NCBI RefSeq assembly: GCF_003999375.1 | Contig: NZ_RJLC01000005.1 | Coordinates: forward strand, 124,001-188,000 | Origin: Pseudidiomarina mangrovi | Lineage (GTDB): Bacteria > Pseudomonadota > Gammaproteobacteria > Enterobacterales > Alteromonadaceae | Length of the DNA: 64,000 nucleotides | Direction: 5' to 3' | Shown: positions 55,882-64,000 of the stretch, one piece after another | Position numbering within the stretch: the first letter of the stretch is position 1 | Layout: each line of letters begins with the position of its first letter | The notes under the pieces: model-generated | What the model saw: the letters and a program-made list of their open reading frames with translations, nothing else | Database searches by the model: none | What the model was told of the DNA's origin: nothing | Position numbers and translations under genes: made by a program

Positions 55882-58800
55882 GACCCTGCAAGCGCTGCGC
55901 TTTCCGCTTCACCATAGTCGCTTAATTGAAGCCAGTGCGGGGACCGGCAAAACCTATACCATTGCGGCGCTGTATGTGCGCCTAGTGCTTAATCATGGCA
56001 GTGCTGATCAGCGTTTTGGGCGGCCGTTGCAGCCCAATGAATTATTGGTGGTGACTTTTACCGAAGCGGCTACCGAAGAATTGCGTGATCGCATTCGGGC
56101 GCGCTTAAGTGAGGCAGCACGATTTTTCCGCGGACACTTAGCCGACCCCGATCCACTACTGCAGCAATTGGCGGACGATTACCCTGACCAACAGCAGTGG
56201 CCGCTGTTAGCACAGCAGCTTGAAGATGCTGCACAGGCCATGGATGAAGCAGCGGTGCATACCATCCACGGTTGGTGTAACCGTATGCTCCGTGAGCATG
56301 CATTTGCCAGCGGCAGCCTATTTACCCAGCAGCTCAACACCGATAGTAAGCAACAATGGTTAAGTTTGGCCCGCGATTATTGGCGTAACCATGTATCACT
56401 GCTCGCTGAGAACCAATGGCAGCGCTATCAGCGCTTGCTCGAGCTATTACAAAACCCGGCCAACTTGTATCAAAAACTGCGTCCACTGATCACCCTCAGC
56501 AGCTCGTCAACGGCTTCATTGCAGACAATGCCGACGCCGACCCAGCTGCTCGACCGTTATCAGCAGGCTGAACAAGTGCTGATTGAAAATTTTCACGGCT
56601 TACCCTGGTTACAGTGGGTGGAGCAGGCTTGGCAACAGTTAGAGCAGTATTGGCAGAGTAAAGCGCTGAACGGCAATAAATTTCGCCGCAGCTGGGGAGA
56701 GCCTTGGTTTTATGCCTTGCGTGAGTGGGCGACCAGTATTGCTGCTGACCAGCAACAAGCGACGGCCACGGTGCTTCCAGTGTTACCGCCAGCGGCATGG
56801 TCACGGTTAAGTCATGACGGGCTATTTGCTGCATTGAAACAGCCCCGCCACGATGACCCGCTGTTGCAATTGCCGCTGTGGCAGCAGTTAGCTGAATTAC
56901 AGCAGGCCTACACACAGCTGCCTGACTACGCCAACGGTGTGCTTGAACATGCCGCGTGGTGGTTACAACAACGCTTTGGCGAGCTGCAAGCGCAACGCGC
57001 AGAAATTGGCTTTGATGATATGTTGATACGCTTGCAACAAGCGTTACAGGGGCGCCATGGTGCGCGTTTGGCGGAGTTGATCCGGCAGCAGTTTCCAGTC
57101 GCCATGATCGATGAGTTTCAGGATACCGACCCCACTCAATATGCGATTTTTAATGCCATTTATCGCCTGGCGCAGCCCTATCCGGATACCGGTATCTTCT
57201 TGATTGGTGACCCTAAGCAGGCCATCTATTCGTTTCGTAATGCCGATATTTATACCTATTTACAGGCGCGCCGTGATACTAGCCCGCGTCACTACACCTT
57301 AGCAGTGAATTATCGTTCGACTGAGGCCATGGTTGCTGCCAGTAATGGGCTGTTTTTACCCGCTAACGATTATCCGGCTGGGGCGTTTTTATTCAAACAA
57401 CCGGAGGACGATCCGGTGCCCTTTATTGAGGTGGCTGCTCACGGTCTGAAACGCCACTGGCAGGTCGCCGGCCAGCCGGCTCCTGCACTGCAATGGTTTG
57501 CCGATAGTGACAGCGACAAGGCCAACAAAGACACCTTATTAGAGCGCCTAGCAGAGCATTGTGCCGAACAAATGGCGACGCTGCTGAACGCTGGGGATAC
57601 CGGTTTTGTCAATGCCGATGGTGAACTGAAACGCGTGCTACCGGCTGACATGGCGGTGTTAGTTAATAGCGGTAGTGAAGCGCGGGTGATCCGTGCCGCG
57701 TTGCGTAAACGGCAGATCCCATCGGTGTATTTATCTGACCGCGACTCGGTGTTCGCTGGGCCGTTAGCCCGAGATTTACTGATTATTTTGCGCGCCTGTG
57801 CCAGCCCCCGTGATCCACAGTTATTGCGTGCGGCACTGGCCACCGAGTTAGTGCAATTAAGCTTGGCGGAACTTGAACAACTGAAACAAGATGAGCGCAG
57901 TTGGGACCAGCGCGCGGACCAATTTGTGCAGTATCACCAGTGCTGGCAGCGCCAGGGCGTGTTAGCCATGTTACAGCGGCTGTACCATGATTTTTCCGTA
58001 CCAGCGCGGTTGCTAGATGATGTTGATCAGGGCGAGCGCATGCTCACCGATGCCTTGCATCTGGCTGAGTTACTGCAACAACAGTTACGCCAAGTTGAGG
58101 GTATGGCCGGCCTGCTGCGCTATCTGGATGAACATATTGAAGCCTGCAAAAGCGATGGCAATCGCACCGATAGCGAAGAGCAACAAGTGCGCTTAGAAAG
58201 TGATAGCAAATTGGTGCAGGTGATCACTATTCATAAATCTAAGGGCTTGCAGTATCCGCTAGTATTCTTGCCGTTTGTGAGTTATTGCCAAGGGCCGGAT
58301 TACCGCCTGCGGCTACCGGCGCGTTATCACGATGAGCACGGCCAGCTGCGGTTAGTGTTCAGCAAGGATGATAGCGAGGCTTATGCACAAGCCGACCGTG
58401 AGCGCCTGGCAGAAGATCTGCGCAAGCTGTATGTGGCGGTCACCCGCGCACAATACGCGACGTTTATTGGCTTGGCCAATTTCAAAGAATGGCCTGCCTC
58501 GGCCTTAAGCTACCTCGCCAGTGGCCAAATCAACGCCAAGGGCAGCACCATTGACCAGCTTCTGGCACTTAGTAAGGCACCGGCGCAAAGCGTCGCAAGC
58601 AGCACCACAGTACAACGCTATAACGATTACGCGGGTACCAAATCCACTGTTGAGCTGAGCTGCGCCATGCCTGCTCAGCATCAGTTCGAACCGTGGTGGG
58701 TGAGTAGTTACAGTGCGCTAACCTATAGTGCCTCAAATTATAATAATACCGCGCTGGCAGTCGATGATGCTGACAGCGCAAATTTGCTCGAAGAACAACA

Positions 58801-59614
58801 CAGCACCGATAGCCTGGCCACGCTCCCATCGGCAGCATACCCAGCGCCCAATACCATCCATAGTTTCGCCAAAGGCGCAGAGCCTGGCACCTTGTTGCAT
58901 AACCTGCTGGAAGCCGCCGCCGTTGAGGGTTTTGCGGTGGTGGCCGCGGAGCCAACACGGCAACAGCAGTTACTCGCCACGGTTTGCGCCGCGCCGCAAT
59001 GGCAGCCCTATTTAGCAACCTTAAGCAGCTGGTTGAACGACTTTTTAGCACTGAATTTTAGCCTTCCCGATCAACAGCGTGTGAGTTTGGCGCAGTTGCG
59101 CCGGTATCAAGCTGAGCCGGAGTTTTGGTTTGTTGCCGATAAGGTGGATACCCGCGCCATTGATGAGCTGGTCGGGCGCTTTATTCACCCCGGCAGCAGC
59201 CGTCCGGCATTACAGCCGAAGCAGCTAAATGGCATGTTAAAGGGCTTTATTGACTTATTATTTGAGCATCAAGGGCGTTATTACGTGCTCGATTATAAAT
59301 CCAATTATTTAGGCCCAGACAGCAGCAGTTACCATGCCGATGCCCTGCGCGATAAAATGCTAGCCAGCCGCTATGACTTGCAGTACGTGATTTATTTAGT
59401 GGCACTGCATAAATTACTCCAAGCTCGGTTAGGTGAACAGTACGACTACGATCAGCATGTGGGTGGGGCGGTGTACTTGTTTATGCGTGGCTATCAGCAC
59501 ACCAGCGCTGGGGCCTATTGTGAGCGTCCGCCGCGGCAGTTGATTGAACAGTTATCGGCGTTGTTCGAGGGCCAGCCGTTGACCTCGCCAAGCCCGTCAG
59601 AGGAGCAATACTAA
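55871..59614 (+). CDS. recB: Exodeoxyribonuclease V beta subunit RecB
   Basis: A 1247-residue UvrD-type 3'-5' helicase plus nuclease. Walker A IEASAGTGKTYTIAALYVRL lies near residues 17-36; AMIDEFQDTDPTQY is Walker B; later motifs include IGDPKQAIYSFRNAD, VQVITIHKSKGLQYP and VAVTRAQY. The C-terminal nuclease has GFIDLLFEHQGRYYVLDYKSNYLG (read in two parts) with Asp1141 and Lys1143. Start ATG at 55871 overlaps the recC end; the open frame runs upstream to 55808 inside recC. TAATG links it to recD. Confidence 0.96.
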   Translation: MSIETLQALRFPLHHSRLIEASAGTGKTYTIAALYVRLVLNHGSADQRFGRPLQPNELLVVTFTEAATEELRDRIRARLSEAARFFRGHLADPDPLLQQLADDYPDQQQWPLLAQQLEDAAQAMDEAAVHTIHGWCNRMLREHAFASGSLFTQQLNTDSKQQWLSLARDYWRNHVSLLAENQWQRYQRLLELLQNPANLYQKLRPLITLSSSSTASLQTMPTPTQLLDRYQQAEQVLIENFHGLPWLQWVEQAWQQLEQYWQSKALNGNKFRRSWGEPWFYALREWATSIAADQQQATATVLPVLPPAAWSRLSHDGLFAALKQPRHDDPLLQLPLWQQLAELQQAYTQLPDYANGVLEHAAWWLQQRFGELQAQRAEIGFDDMLIRLQQALQGRHGARLAELIRQQFPVAMIDEFQDTDPTQYAIFNAIYRLAQPYPDTGIFLIGDPKQAIYSFRNADIYTYLQARRDTSPRHYTLAVNYRSTEAMVAASNGLFLPANDYPAGAFLFKQPEDDPVPFIEVAAHGLKRHWQVAGQPAPALQWFADSDSDKANKDTLLERLAEHCAEQMATLLNAGDTGFVNADGELKRVLPADMAVLVNSGSEARVIRAALRKRQIPSVYLSDRDSVFAGPLARDLLIILRACASPRDPQLLRAALATELVQLSLAELEQLKQDERSWDQRADQFVQYHQCWQRQGVLAMLQRLYHDFSVPARLLDDVDQGERMLTDALHLAELLQQQLRQVEGMAGLLRYLDEHIEACKSDGNRTDSEEQQVRLESDSKLVQVITIHKSKGLQYPLVFLPFVSYCQGPDYRLRLPARYHDEHGQLRLVFSKDDSEAYAQADRERLAEDLRKLYVAVTRAQYATFIGLANFKEWPASALSYLASGQINAKGSTIDQLLALSKAPAQSVASSTTVQRYNDYAGTKSTVELSCAMPAQHQFEPWWVSSYSALTYSASNYNNTALAVDDADSANLLEEQHSTDSLATLPSAAYPAPNTIHSFAKGAEPGTLLHNLLEAAAVEGFAVVAAEPTRQQQLLATVCAAPQWQPYLATLSSWLNDFLALNFSLPDQQRVSLAQLRRYQAEPEFWFVADKVDTRAIDELVGRFIHPGSSRPALQPKQLNGMLKGFIDLLFEHQGRYYVLDYKSNYLGPDSSSYHADALRDKMLASRYDLQYVIYLVALHKLLQARLGEQYDYDQHVGGAVYLFMRGYQHTSAGAYCERPPRQLIEQLSALFEGQPLTSPSPSEEQY

Positions 59615-61560
59615 TGCACGCCATGCAAGTGCTTCGACTGTGGCAACAACACGGCTGGATCAGAGCTCTCGATGTGCAATTTGCCCAATTTATTGCCAGC
59701 AACAGCCCTCAGGATACTGACTGGGTGGCACTATTGGCTGGTTTAGCCAGTCATCAGCTGGGACGTGGCCACCCGTGCTTAGACGTGACGCTGTTGCACC
59801 ACGATAGTGATAACTACTTACAGTTACCGCCGGAGTTTGCCAGCGCCGAGAGTTTGCAGCTTTGTCCGCGCCCGCAGCAGCTCATGGCATCGCTGAGTCT
59901 AGTCGAGCTACAACAGACCTTAGCGAGCGCTCAGGCGACTCGCAAAGCGGACCATGCGCCACTCGCTTGGGTCGCCCATGAAAGGCTTTATTTACGCCGC
60001 TATTGGCGCTATGAGCAAGCTATCAAGAGCGATTTAGCGCGCCGCATGCAGCGTCAGCCGCAACGTGATAGCGACAAATTACGGCGGGTATTACAGCAAT
60101 TGTTTGGTACCAGTTTCAGCTGGCAGAAGCTGGCTTGTGCCATGGCCGTGCGCAGTGGCTTTAGTATCATCACCGGCGGCCCCGGTACTGGCAAGACCTA
60201 TACCGTGGTGCGGCTGTTAGCAACCTTATTTCAGCTGCATAAAGGCCATCAGCCGTTACAGGTGAAGTTGGCGGCGCCGACCGGAAAGGCCGCCGCGCGC
60301 ATGACCGAATCAATCAGTAAAGAACTCGCCGCGATGATCAAATTCGATAGTCGCCTCGCTGATCTCGATGCCAGTGCGGTCACGTTGCATCGGCTCTTGG
60401 GCAGTCAGCCGCAGTCACGGTTCTTTAAACGTAATGCAGCGAATCCACTGCTTGCCGATGTGGTGATTGTCGATGAAGCATCGATGATCGATATCGAAAT
60501 GATGGCGGCGTTACTCGATGCGTTACCGGCTCATACCAGTTTGATTTTATTGGGCGATAAAGACCAATTAGCCTCGGTTGGCGCTGGTGCAATTTTAGGC
60601 CAGTTATGCCGCGATGCCGAGCTCGGCAACTACAACGCTGAGCTGGTACAGTGGCTGCAACAGGTTACTGCGCAGCCACTGCCCAGTTCGGTAAGTGCGC
60701 AGCCGCAACAAAACCTGTTGGCCAGTGCGCAGTATCATCAGCATACCGTAATGCTGCGTGAAAGCCGTCGCTTCGATGCCGAACAGGGTATTGGCAAGTT
60801 GGCTGCAGAAATCAACCAGCAGCGCACCGATTGGTTGAGCCAATGGTTACAGCAGCAACAAAGTGGCCAACCGTCGGCACCGCAGTTTGCCAATATTCGC
60901 TTTCTCAGCCCGCCGCAGTGGCACAGCGCCAGCGTGCGGCAATTAGTTCAGCAAGGCATGCAGGGCTTTCTGCAATTGCTCGCTGCGCCTGCTACTGGCG
61001 ATAGTCAGGGCCATGATGACTGGGCCCGGGCGTTATTGCATCAGTTCAGCCAGTTTCAAGTACTGACCGCGGTCAATCATGGTGAATGGGGTATGCATCA
61101 TCTTAATCAGGTCATTAAGAGCTGGTTACACCCACAGCAAGACAGTAGCTGGTACCATGGCCGCCCGATCATGGTGACGCGCAACGACTACAATAGTGAT
61201 CTGCGTAATGGCGATATTGGTATTGCCCTTCAGGTCAGTGAGCAAGCGCCATTGCGGGTGGCATTTTTTGATCAACACCAAGGCATTCGGTGGCTGCTGC
61301 CTAGTCGCTTAAGTCATTATGAGACGGTTTATGCCATGACCGTGCATAAGTCACAGGGCTCAGAATTTACCCATACCCTCGTCGTGCTGCCGGAATACGA
61401 TACCCCGGTGCTGAGCAAAGAATTGCTGTATACCGGAGTCACTCGTGCCCGCGAACAGCTCACTCTGATTGCTGCCAAACCGGAGGTGATTATTCGCACG
61501 GTGCAAAAACGTGTGGACCGGGTTGGCGGATTGATTGCTGACGGCGAGGAGCAGAGCTAA
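59614..61560 (+). CDS. recD: Exodeoxyribonuclease V alpha subunit RecD
   Basis: A 648-residue SF1B 5'-3' helicase. Motifs: SIITGGPGTGKTYTVVRLL (Walker A), LAAPTGKAAARMTESI, VVIVDEASMIDIEMM (Walker B), LLGDKDQLASVGAGAILGQL and AMTVHKSQGSEFTHTLVVLP. The TAATG overlap with recB keeps the three subunits in balance. Slightly longer than E. coli RecD (608). Confidence 0.95.
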   Translation: MHAMQVLRLWQQHGWIRALDVQFAQFIASNSPQDTDWVALLAGLASHQLGRGHPCLDVTLLHHDSDNYLQLPPEFASAESLQLCPRPQQLMASLSLVELQQTLASAQATRKADHAPLAWVAHERLYLRRYWRYEQAIKSDLARRMQRQPQRDSDKLRRVLQQLFGTSFSWQKLACAMAVRSGFSIITGGPGTGKTYTVVRLLATLFQLHKGHQPLQVKLAAPTGKAAARMTESISKELAAMIKFDSRLADLDASAVTLHRLLGSQPQSRFFKRNAANPLLADVVIVDEASMIDIEMMAALLDALPAHTSLILLGDKDQLASVGAGAILGQLCRDAELGNYNAELVQWLQQVTAQPLPSSVSAQPQQNLLASAQYHQHTVMLRESRRFDAEQGIGKLAAEINQQRTDWLSQWLQQQQSGQPSAPQFANIRFLSPPQWHSASVRQLVQQGMQGFLQLLAAPATGDSQGHDDWARALLHQFSQFQVLTAVNHGEWGMHHLNQVIKSWLHPQQDSSWYHGRPIMVTRNDYNSDLRNGDIGIALQVSEQAPLRVAFFDQHQGIRWLLPSRLSHYETVYAMTVHKSQGSEFTHTLVVLPEYDTPVLSKELLYTGVTRAREQLTLIAAKPEVIIRTVQKRVDRVGGLIADGEEQS

Positions 61561-61977
61561 ATGGCCCAGCTAGTGATTACCGATCAGCTCAGCATTGATG
61601 AAAACGAACTAGAGTGGCAATTTATTCGTTCAAGCGGGGCAGGCGGTCAGAACGTCAATAAGGTCTCTACTGCTGCACAATTAATCTTTGATATTCGCGC
61701 TTCTAGTTTGCCTGAATTGTATCAGCAACGGCTGTTGACGAAGGCCGACCACCGCATCACCCAAAGCGGTAAAATCATCATTAAATGCCAAGAATCACGC
61801 AGCCAATTAACCAATCGTGAGAGCGCACTAGCGCAATTTATTGAGTTGCTGAAAAGTGTGACCATTACTCGCAAACGGCGCATTGCTACGCGCCCAACCA
61901 AAGCCAGCAAAGAGCGCCGTGTTCAGCATAAAAAGCAGCGCAGCGATATCAAATCGATGCGCAAGAAGCCTTTATAG
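61561..61977 (+). CDS. arfB: Alternative ribosome-rescue peptidyl-tRNA hydrolase ArfB
   Basis: A 138-residue protein with the release-factor GGQ motif at 28-30 (SGAGGQNVNK) and a basic C-terminal tail (KRRIATRPTKASKERRVQHKK) that enters the mRNA channel of stalled ribosomes. It frees peptides on non-stop ribosomes. Starts directly after the recD stop, so it may be co-transcribed with recCBD. Confidence 0.94.
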   Translation: MAQLVITDQLSIDENELEWQFIRSSGAGGQNVNKVSTAAQLIFDIRASSLPELYQQRLLTKADHRITQSGKIIIKCQESRSQLTNRESALAQFIELLKSVTITRKRRIATRPTKASKERRVQHKKQRSDIKSMRKKPL

Positions 61978-62104
61978 GCTACTAGTCGATGAAGCGTGGT
62001 TCTGATCAGTTCAATGACCTTGCCCGTATCCACGCTTGAGACCATACTCAATATAGTTTGCAAACATAATTGCAAATAAAAACAAACAATAAACAGGTGA
62101 AGTT
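61978..62104 (+). promoter_or_regulatory. Intergenic region with inverted repeats before the acylase gene
   Basis: AAGCGTGG (61992-61999) and CCACGCTT (62030-62037) are perfect inverted copies with the palindrome CTGATCAG (62002-62009) between. Further on, TTTGCAA (62057-62063) and TTGCAAA (62070-62076) form a perfect 7-base inverted repeat with a 6-base centre, an operator-like symmetry. The rest is A-rich and leads to the ATG at 62105 with an AGGTGAAG ribosome site. Confidence 0.5.
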
Positions 62105-64000
62105 ATGACAGAACAACGTTCGTTTAAGCGCTCACTGCAGGTAAGTCTCGTTGCCGCAGCAACCGCTTTGGTGCTGGCTGGCTGTGATGGCAGCGATAAT
62201 GATGAGCAAACTGGGGTCACCCCACCGCCGCCACCGCCACCGCCAGCCGGCTTAGTAGCCTTTGCTCCCAATGGTGCGCTCGACGCTACCATTCAGTGGA
62301 CCGACTACGGCGTGCCTTATGTCACCGCCAACAACATGGAAAGTCTCGGCTTCGGTGTGGGTTATGCGTTTGCTCGTGACAATATTTGTATTTTGGCCGA
62401 CCAAATTGTGAAATTTAACTCGCAACGGTCGAAATATTTTGGCCCTGACCGTGTACCGGGTTCAGGCGATTCAGATAACTTACTGAACGACTTTGGCTAT
62501 TTAGCACTGGGTATTCGTGCCAATGCAGAGCTTGGCTTTGCGCAAATCAGCGAAGAATCGCAAGCTGTAGTGACTGGCTATGTGGCTGGTTATAACCGCT
62601 ACTTAGCCGATACCGGAGTCGCAAATATCGACCCCGCCTGTGCCAATCAACCGTGGGTGCAGCCGATCACGCCAATCGATATGGTGACCTATGCACAGGG
62701 CGTGGCGCTGTTGCCCGGTGCGGCGAACTTTACTGGCCCACTATTCCTAGCCATCCCGCCGGGGCAACAAGCTGCTGCCACCAATAAAGCCACCGGTGAG
62801 GCCTTGCAGCTGTCTGATCTGGCTATCGAAATTCCCGATAAAATTGACACCAACCCAACTGAATCCGGATCAAATGGCTGGGCCATCGGCTCTGATTTGA
62901 GTGCCAACGGGCAAGGCATGCTAATTGCCAACCCACACTTCCCGCACTCAGGTAATCAGCGTTTTTGGCAGTTTGGCATTGAAGTGCCAGGCCATCTCAA
63001 GGTGGTGGGCGGTTCGTTGTCAGGCATGCCAGGTATTGTGAACATTGGCTTTAACGAAAATGTGGCCTGGACCCATACCTTCTCAACCGCATCACGTTTC
63101 ACCATTCACCGTTTGACGCTAGCGCCAGATAGCTCAACCCATTACATGCTGGACGGCGAACCGGTTGCGATGACCCGTAAAGAGCATGAAATTGAGGTGC
63201 GTACCGGTGCTAACTCAAGTGCTTTGCTGCAACGTCGCAGTTATCACTCTGAGTTTGGGCCAATCATTGTGGTGCCGAATGCGCTGCCGTGGGGAACCGA
63301 TTTCACCGGTGGTCAAGCGGCCTACGCATTGCATGATGCCAACTTACCCAATTTTGAGGTGCTGGACCATTGGTTCAAACTCAATATCGCCGGCGACATC
63401 AATGAATACAAGCAAGCGTTTGAGGACCATGCCGGTGGCATTATCTTCAACAACGCTATGGCGGTGGATAAAGACGGTAACGCCTTTTATGTGGACGGCT
63501 CATCAGTACCTAACATTGGTGCGCAGGAGCTAGCTGATTGGGCGGCTAACCCGCTATATCAAGGCATCACTACGCAGGCCGGCTTGCCGATCTTCCCCGG
63601 TGATGAGCGCCGTTTCTTGCCTGATGGCCGAGTGCCATTTGCTCAAGCGCCGAAACTTGATCGTACCGACTTTGTGCAAAACTCCAACGACAGCTTTTGG
63701 TTAAGTAACCCGAATGCGCCTATCACTGGGGTATCGCCACTGTACGGCCGCGTGGGTAACCAGCAATCACTGCGCTCGCGTATGGGCCAGAAAATGCTGG
63801 CTGAAGGCGGCTCAGTGGATGGCCGCTTTACCTTGGCCGATTTGGTTGACCGTTTAGTGGGTAACCGTAACTTCCTCGCCGAAGAAGTGTTGGCTGACCT
63901 ATTAGTACACTGCCAAGCGCAAGGCGAAAATCCAGTCGCTTTGAGTTCGGGTGCAGAGGTCAATATTAAGCCGGGTTGTGACGCGATTGGCGCCTGGGAT
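62105..64000 (+). CDS. Penicillin acylase family lipoprotein (3' truncated by the window)
   Basis: A frame of 632 codons, open to the last base, so the gene is incomplete. The N-terminus is a lipoprotein signal with lipobox LVLAGC (Cys27), then an acidic linker and eight consecutive prolines (residues 40-47). The Ntn-hydrolase nucleophile is Ser256 in SGSNGWAIGS, the start of the beta chain after self-cleavage; upstream are GYAFARDNI and IQWTDYGVPYVTA of the alpha chain, and MLIANPHFP follows. Relatives cleave penicillins, cephalosporin side chains or acyl-homoserine lactones; the substrate is not readable. It probably works in the periplasm, tethered to a membrane. Confidence 0.93.
   Translation, partial: MTEQRSFKRSLQVSLVAAATALVLAGCDGSDNDEQTGVTPPPPPPPPAGLVAFAPNGALDATIQWTDYGVPYVTANNMESLGFGVGYAFARDNICILADQIVKFNSQRSKYFGPDRVPGSGDSDNLLNDFGYLALGIRANAELGFAQISEESQAVVTGYVAGYNRYLADTGVANIDPACANQPWVQPITPIDMVTYAQGVALLPGAANFTGPLFLAIPPGQQAAATNKATGEALQLSDLAIEIPDKIDTNPTESGSNGWAIGSDLSANGQGMLIANPHFPHSGNQRFWQFGIEVPGHLKVVGGSLSGMPGIVNIGFNENVAWTHTFSTASRFTIHRLTLAPDSSTHYMLDGEPVAMTRKEHEIEVRTGANSSALLQRRSYHSEFGPIIVVPNALPWGTDFTGGQAAYALHDANLPNFEVLDHWFKLNIAGDINEYKQAFEDHAGGIIFNNAMAVDKDGNAFYVDGSSVPNIGAQELADWAANPLYQGITTQAGLPIFPGDERRFLPDGRVPFAQAPKLDRTDFVQNSNDSFWLSNPNAPITGVSPLYGRVGNQQSLRSRMGQKMLAEGGSVDGRFTLADLVDRLVGNRNFLAEEVLADLLVHCQAQGENPVALSSGAEVNIKPGCDAIGAWD

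Noticed and set aside
58569-59051. A 160-codon minus-strand frame inside recB, and a 153-codon one at 54921-55382 inside recC
   Set aside because: Both are antisense shadows of long conserved genes. The products are cysteine- or arginine-rich without family features.

Overview
The window is about 64 kb of tightly packed chromosomal DNA from a gammaproteobacterium, most likely a marine member of the Alteromonadales close to Idiomarina or Pseudidiomarina. This rests on protein character and on gene order: gmk-rpoZ-spoT, ubiE-ubiJ-ubiB-tatABC, ppx-rhlB next to trxA-rho, and ubiD-fre are all gammaproteobacterial clusters. MetJ-type operators, a TonB receptor behind a TPP riboswitch and recCBD point the same way. 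I see no rRNA, tRNA, CRISPR array, insertion sequence or prophage, and no gene-free stretch longer than about 220 bases. Both ends cut through genes.

Layout. 1-4.1 kb: the tail of an unidentified gene, yajQ, a four-PAS diguanylate cyclase and a secreted amidohydrolase. 4.2-7.6 kb: a methionine operon (short metX, stand-alone homoserine dehydrogenase, metY) behind a clear promoter overlapped by tandem MetJ boxes. 7.6-13.9 kb, minus strand: lemA and an M48 membrane peptidase, then an Old Yellow Enzyme-cryptochrome DASH-photolyase run. 13.9-17.4 kb: gmk, rpoZ, spoT, ridA. 17.4-26.9 kb: an NhaC-family transporter that may be a methionine importer, then five genes for acyl and amide chemistry (GNAT-nitrilase fusion, acyl-CoA synthetase, histone-deacetylase-like protein, acetyl-CoA hydrolase-GNAT fusion, M20 amidohydrolase), then an RluA-family pseudouridine synthase.

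26.9-36.4 kb: recG, ubiE-ubiJ-ubiB, tatA-tatB-tatC, a small secreted protein, tatD and a membrane diguanylate cyclase. 36.4-45.2 kb: hemB, ppx, rhlB, trxA, rho, a serine hydrolase, ubiD and fre. 45.2-48.9 kb: a thiamine uptake operon (TPP riboswitch, TonB receptor, PnuT-like permease, thiamine-kinase-like protein). 48.9-52.3 kb: a DUF3185-like membrane protein, dps, trhO, a periplasmic phosphatase-like protein and a META-domain lipoprotein. 52.4-62 kb: recC, recB, recD, arfB. 62.1-64 kb: a penicillin-acylase-family lipoprotein that runs off the window.

Most of the content is housekeeping and well understood. I do not see an unmistakable new system. The parts that best repay a second look are the acyl/amide cluster at 18.9-26.2 kb, the NhaC-family transporter with MetJ-like boxes, the thiamine-kinase-like protein with a changed catalytic-loop residue, the flavoenzyme/photolyase operon with palindromes in its leader, and several perfect inverted repeats upstream of single genes (dps, acylase).
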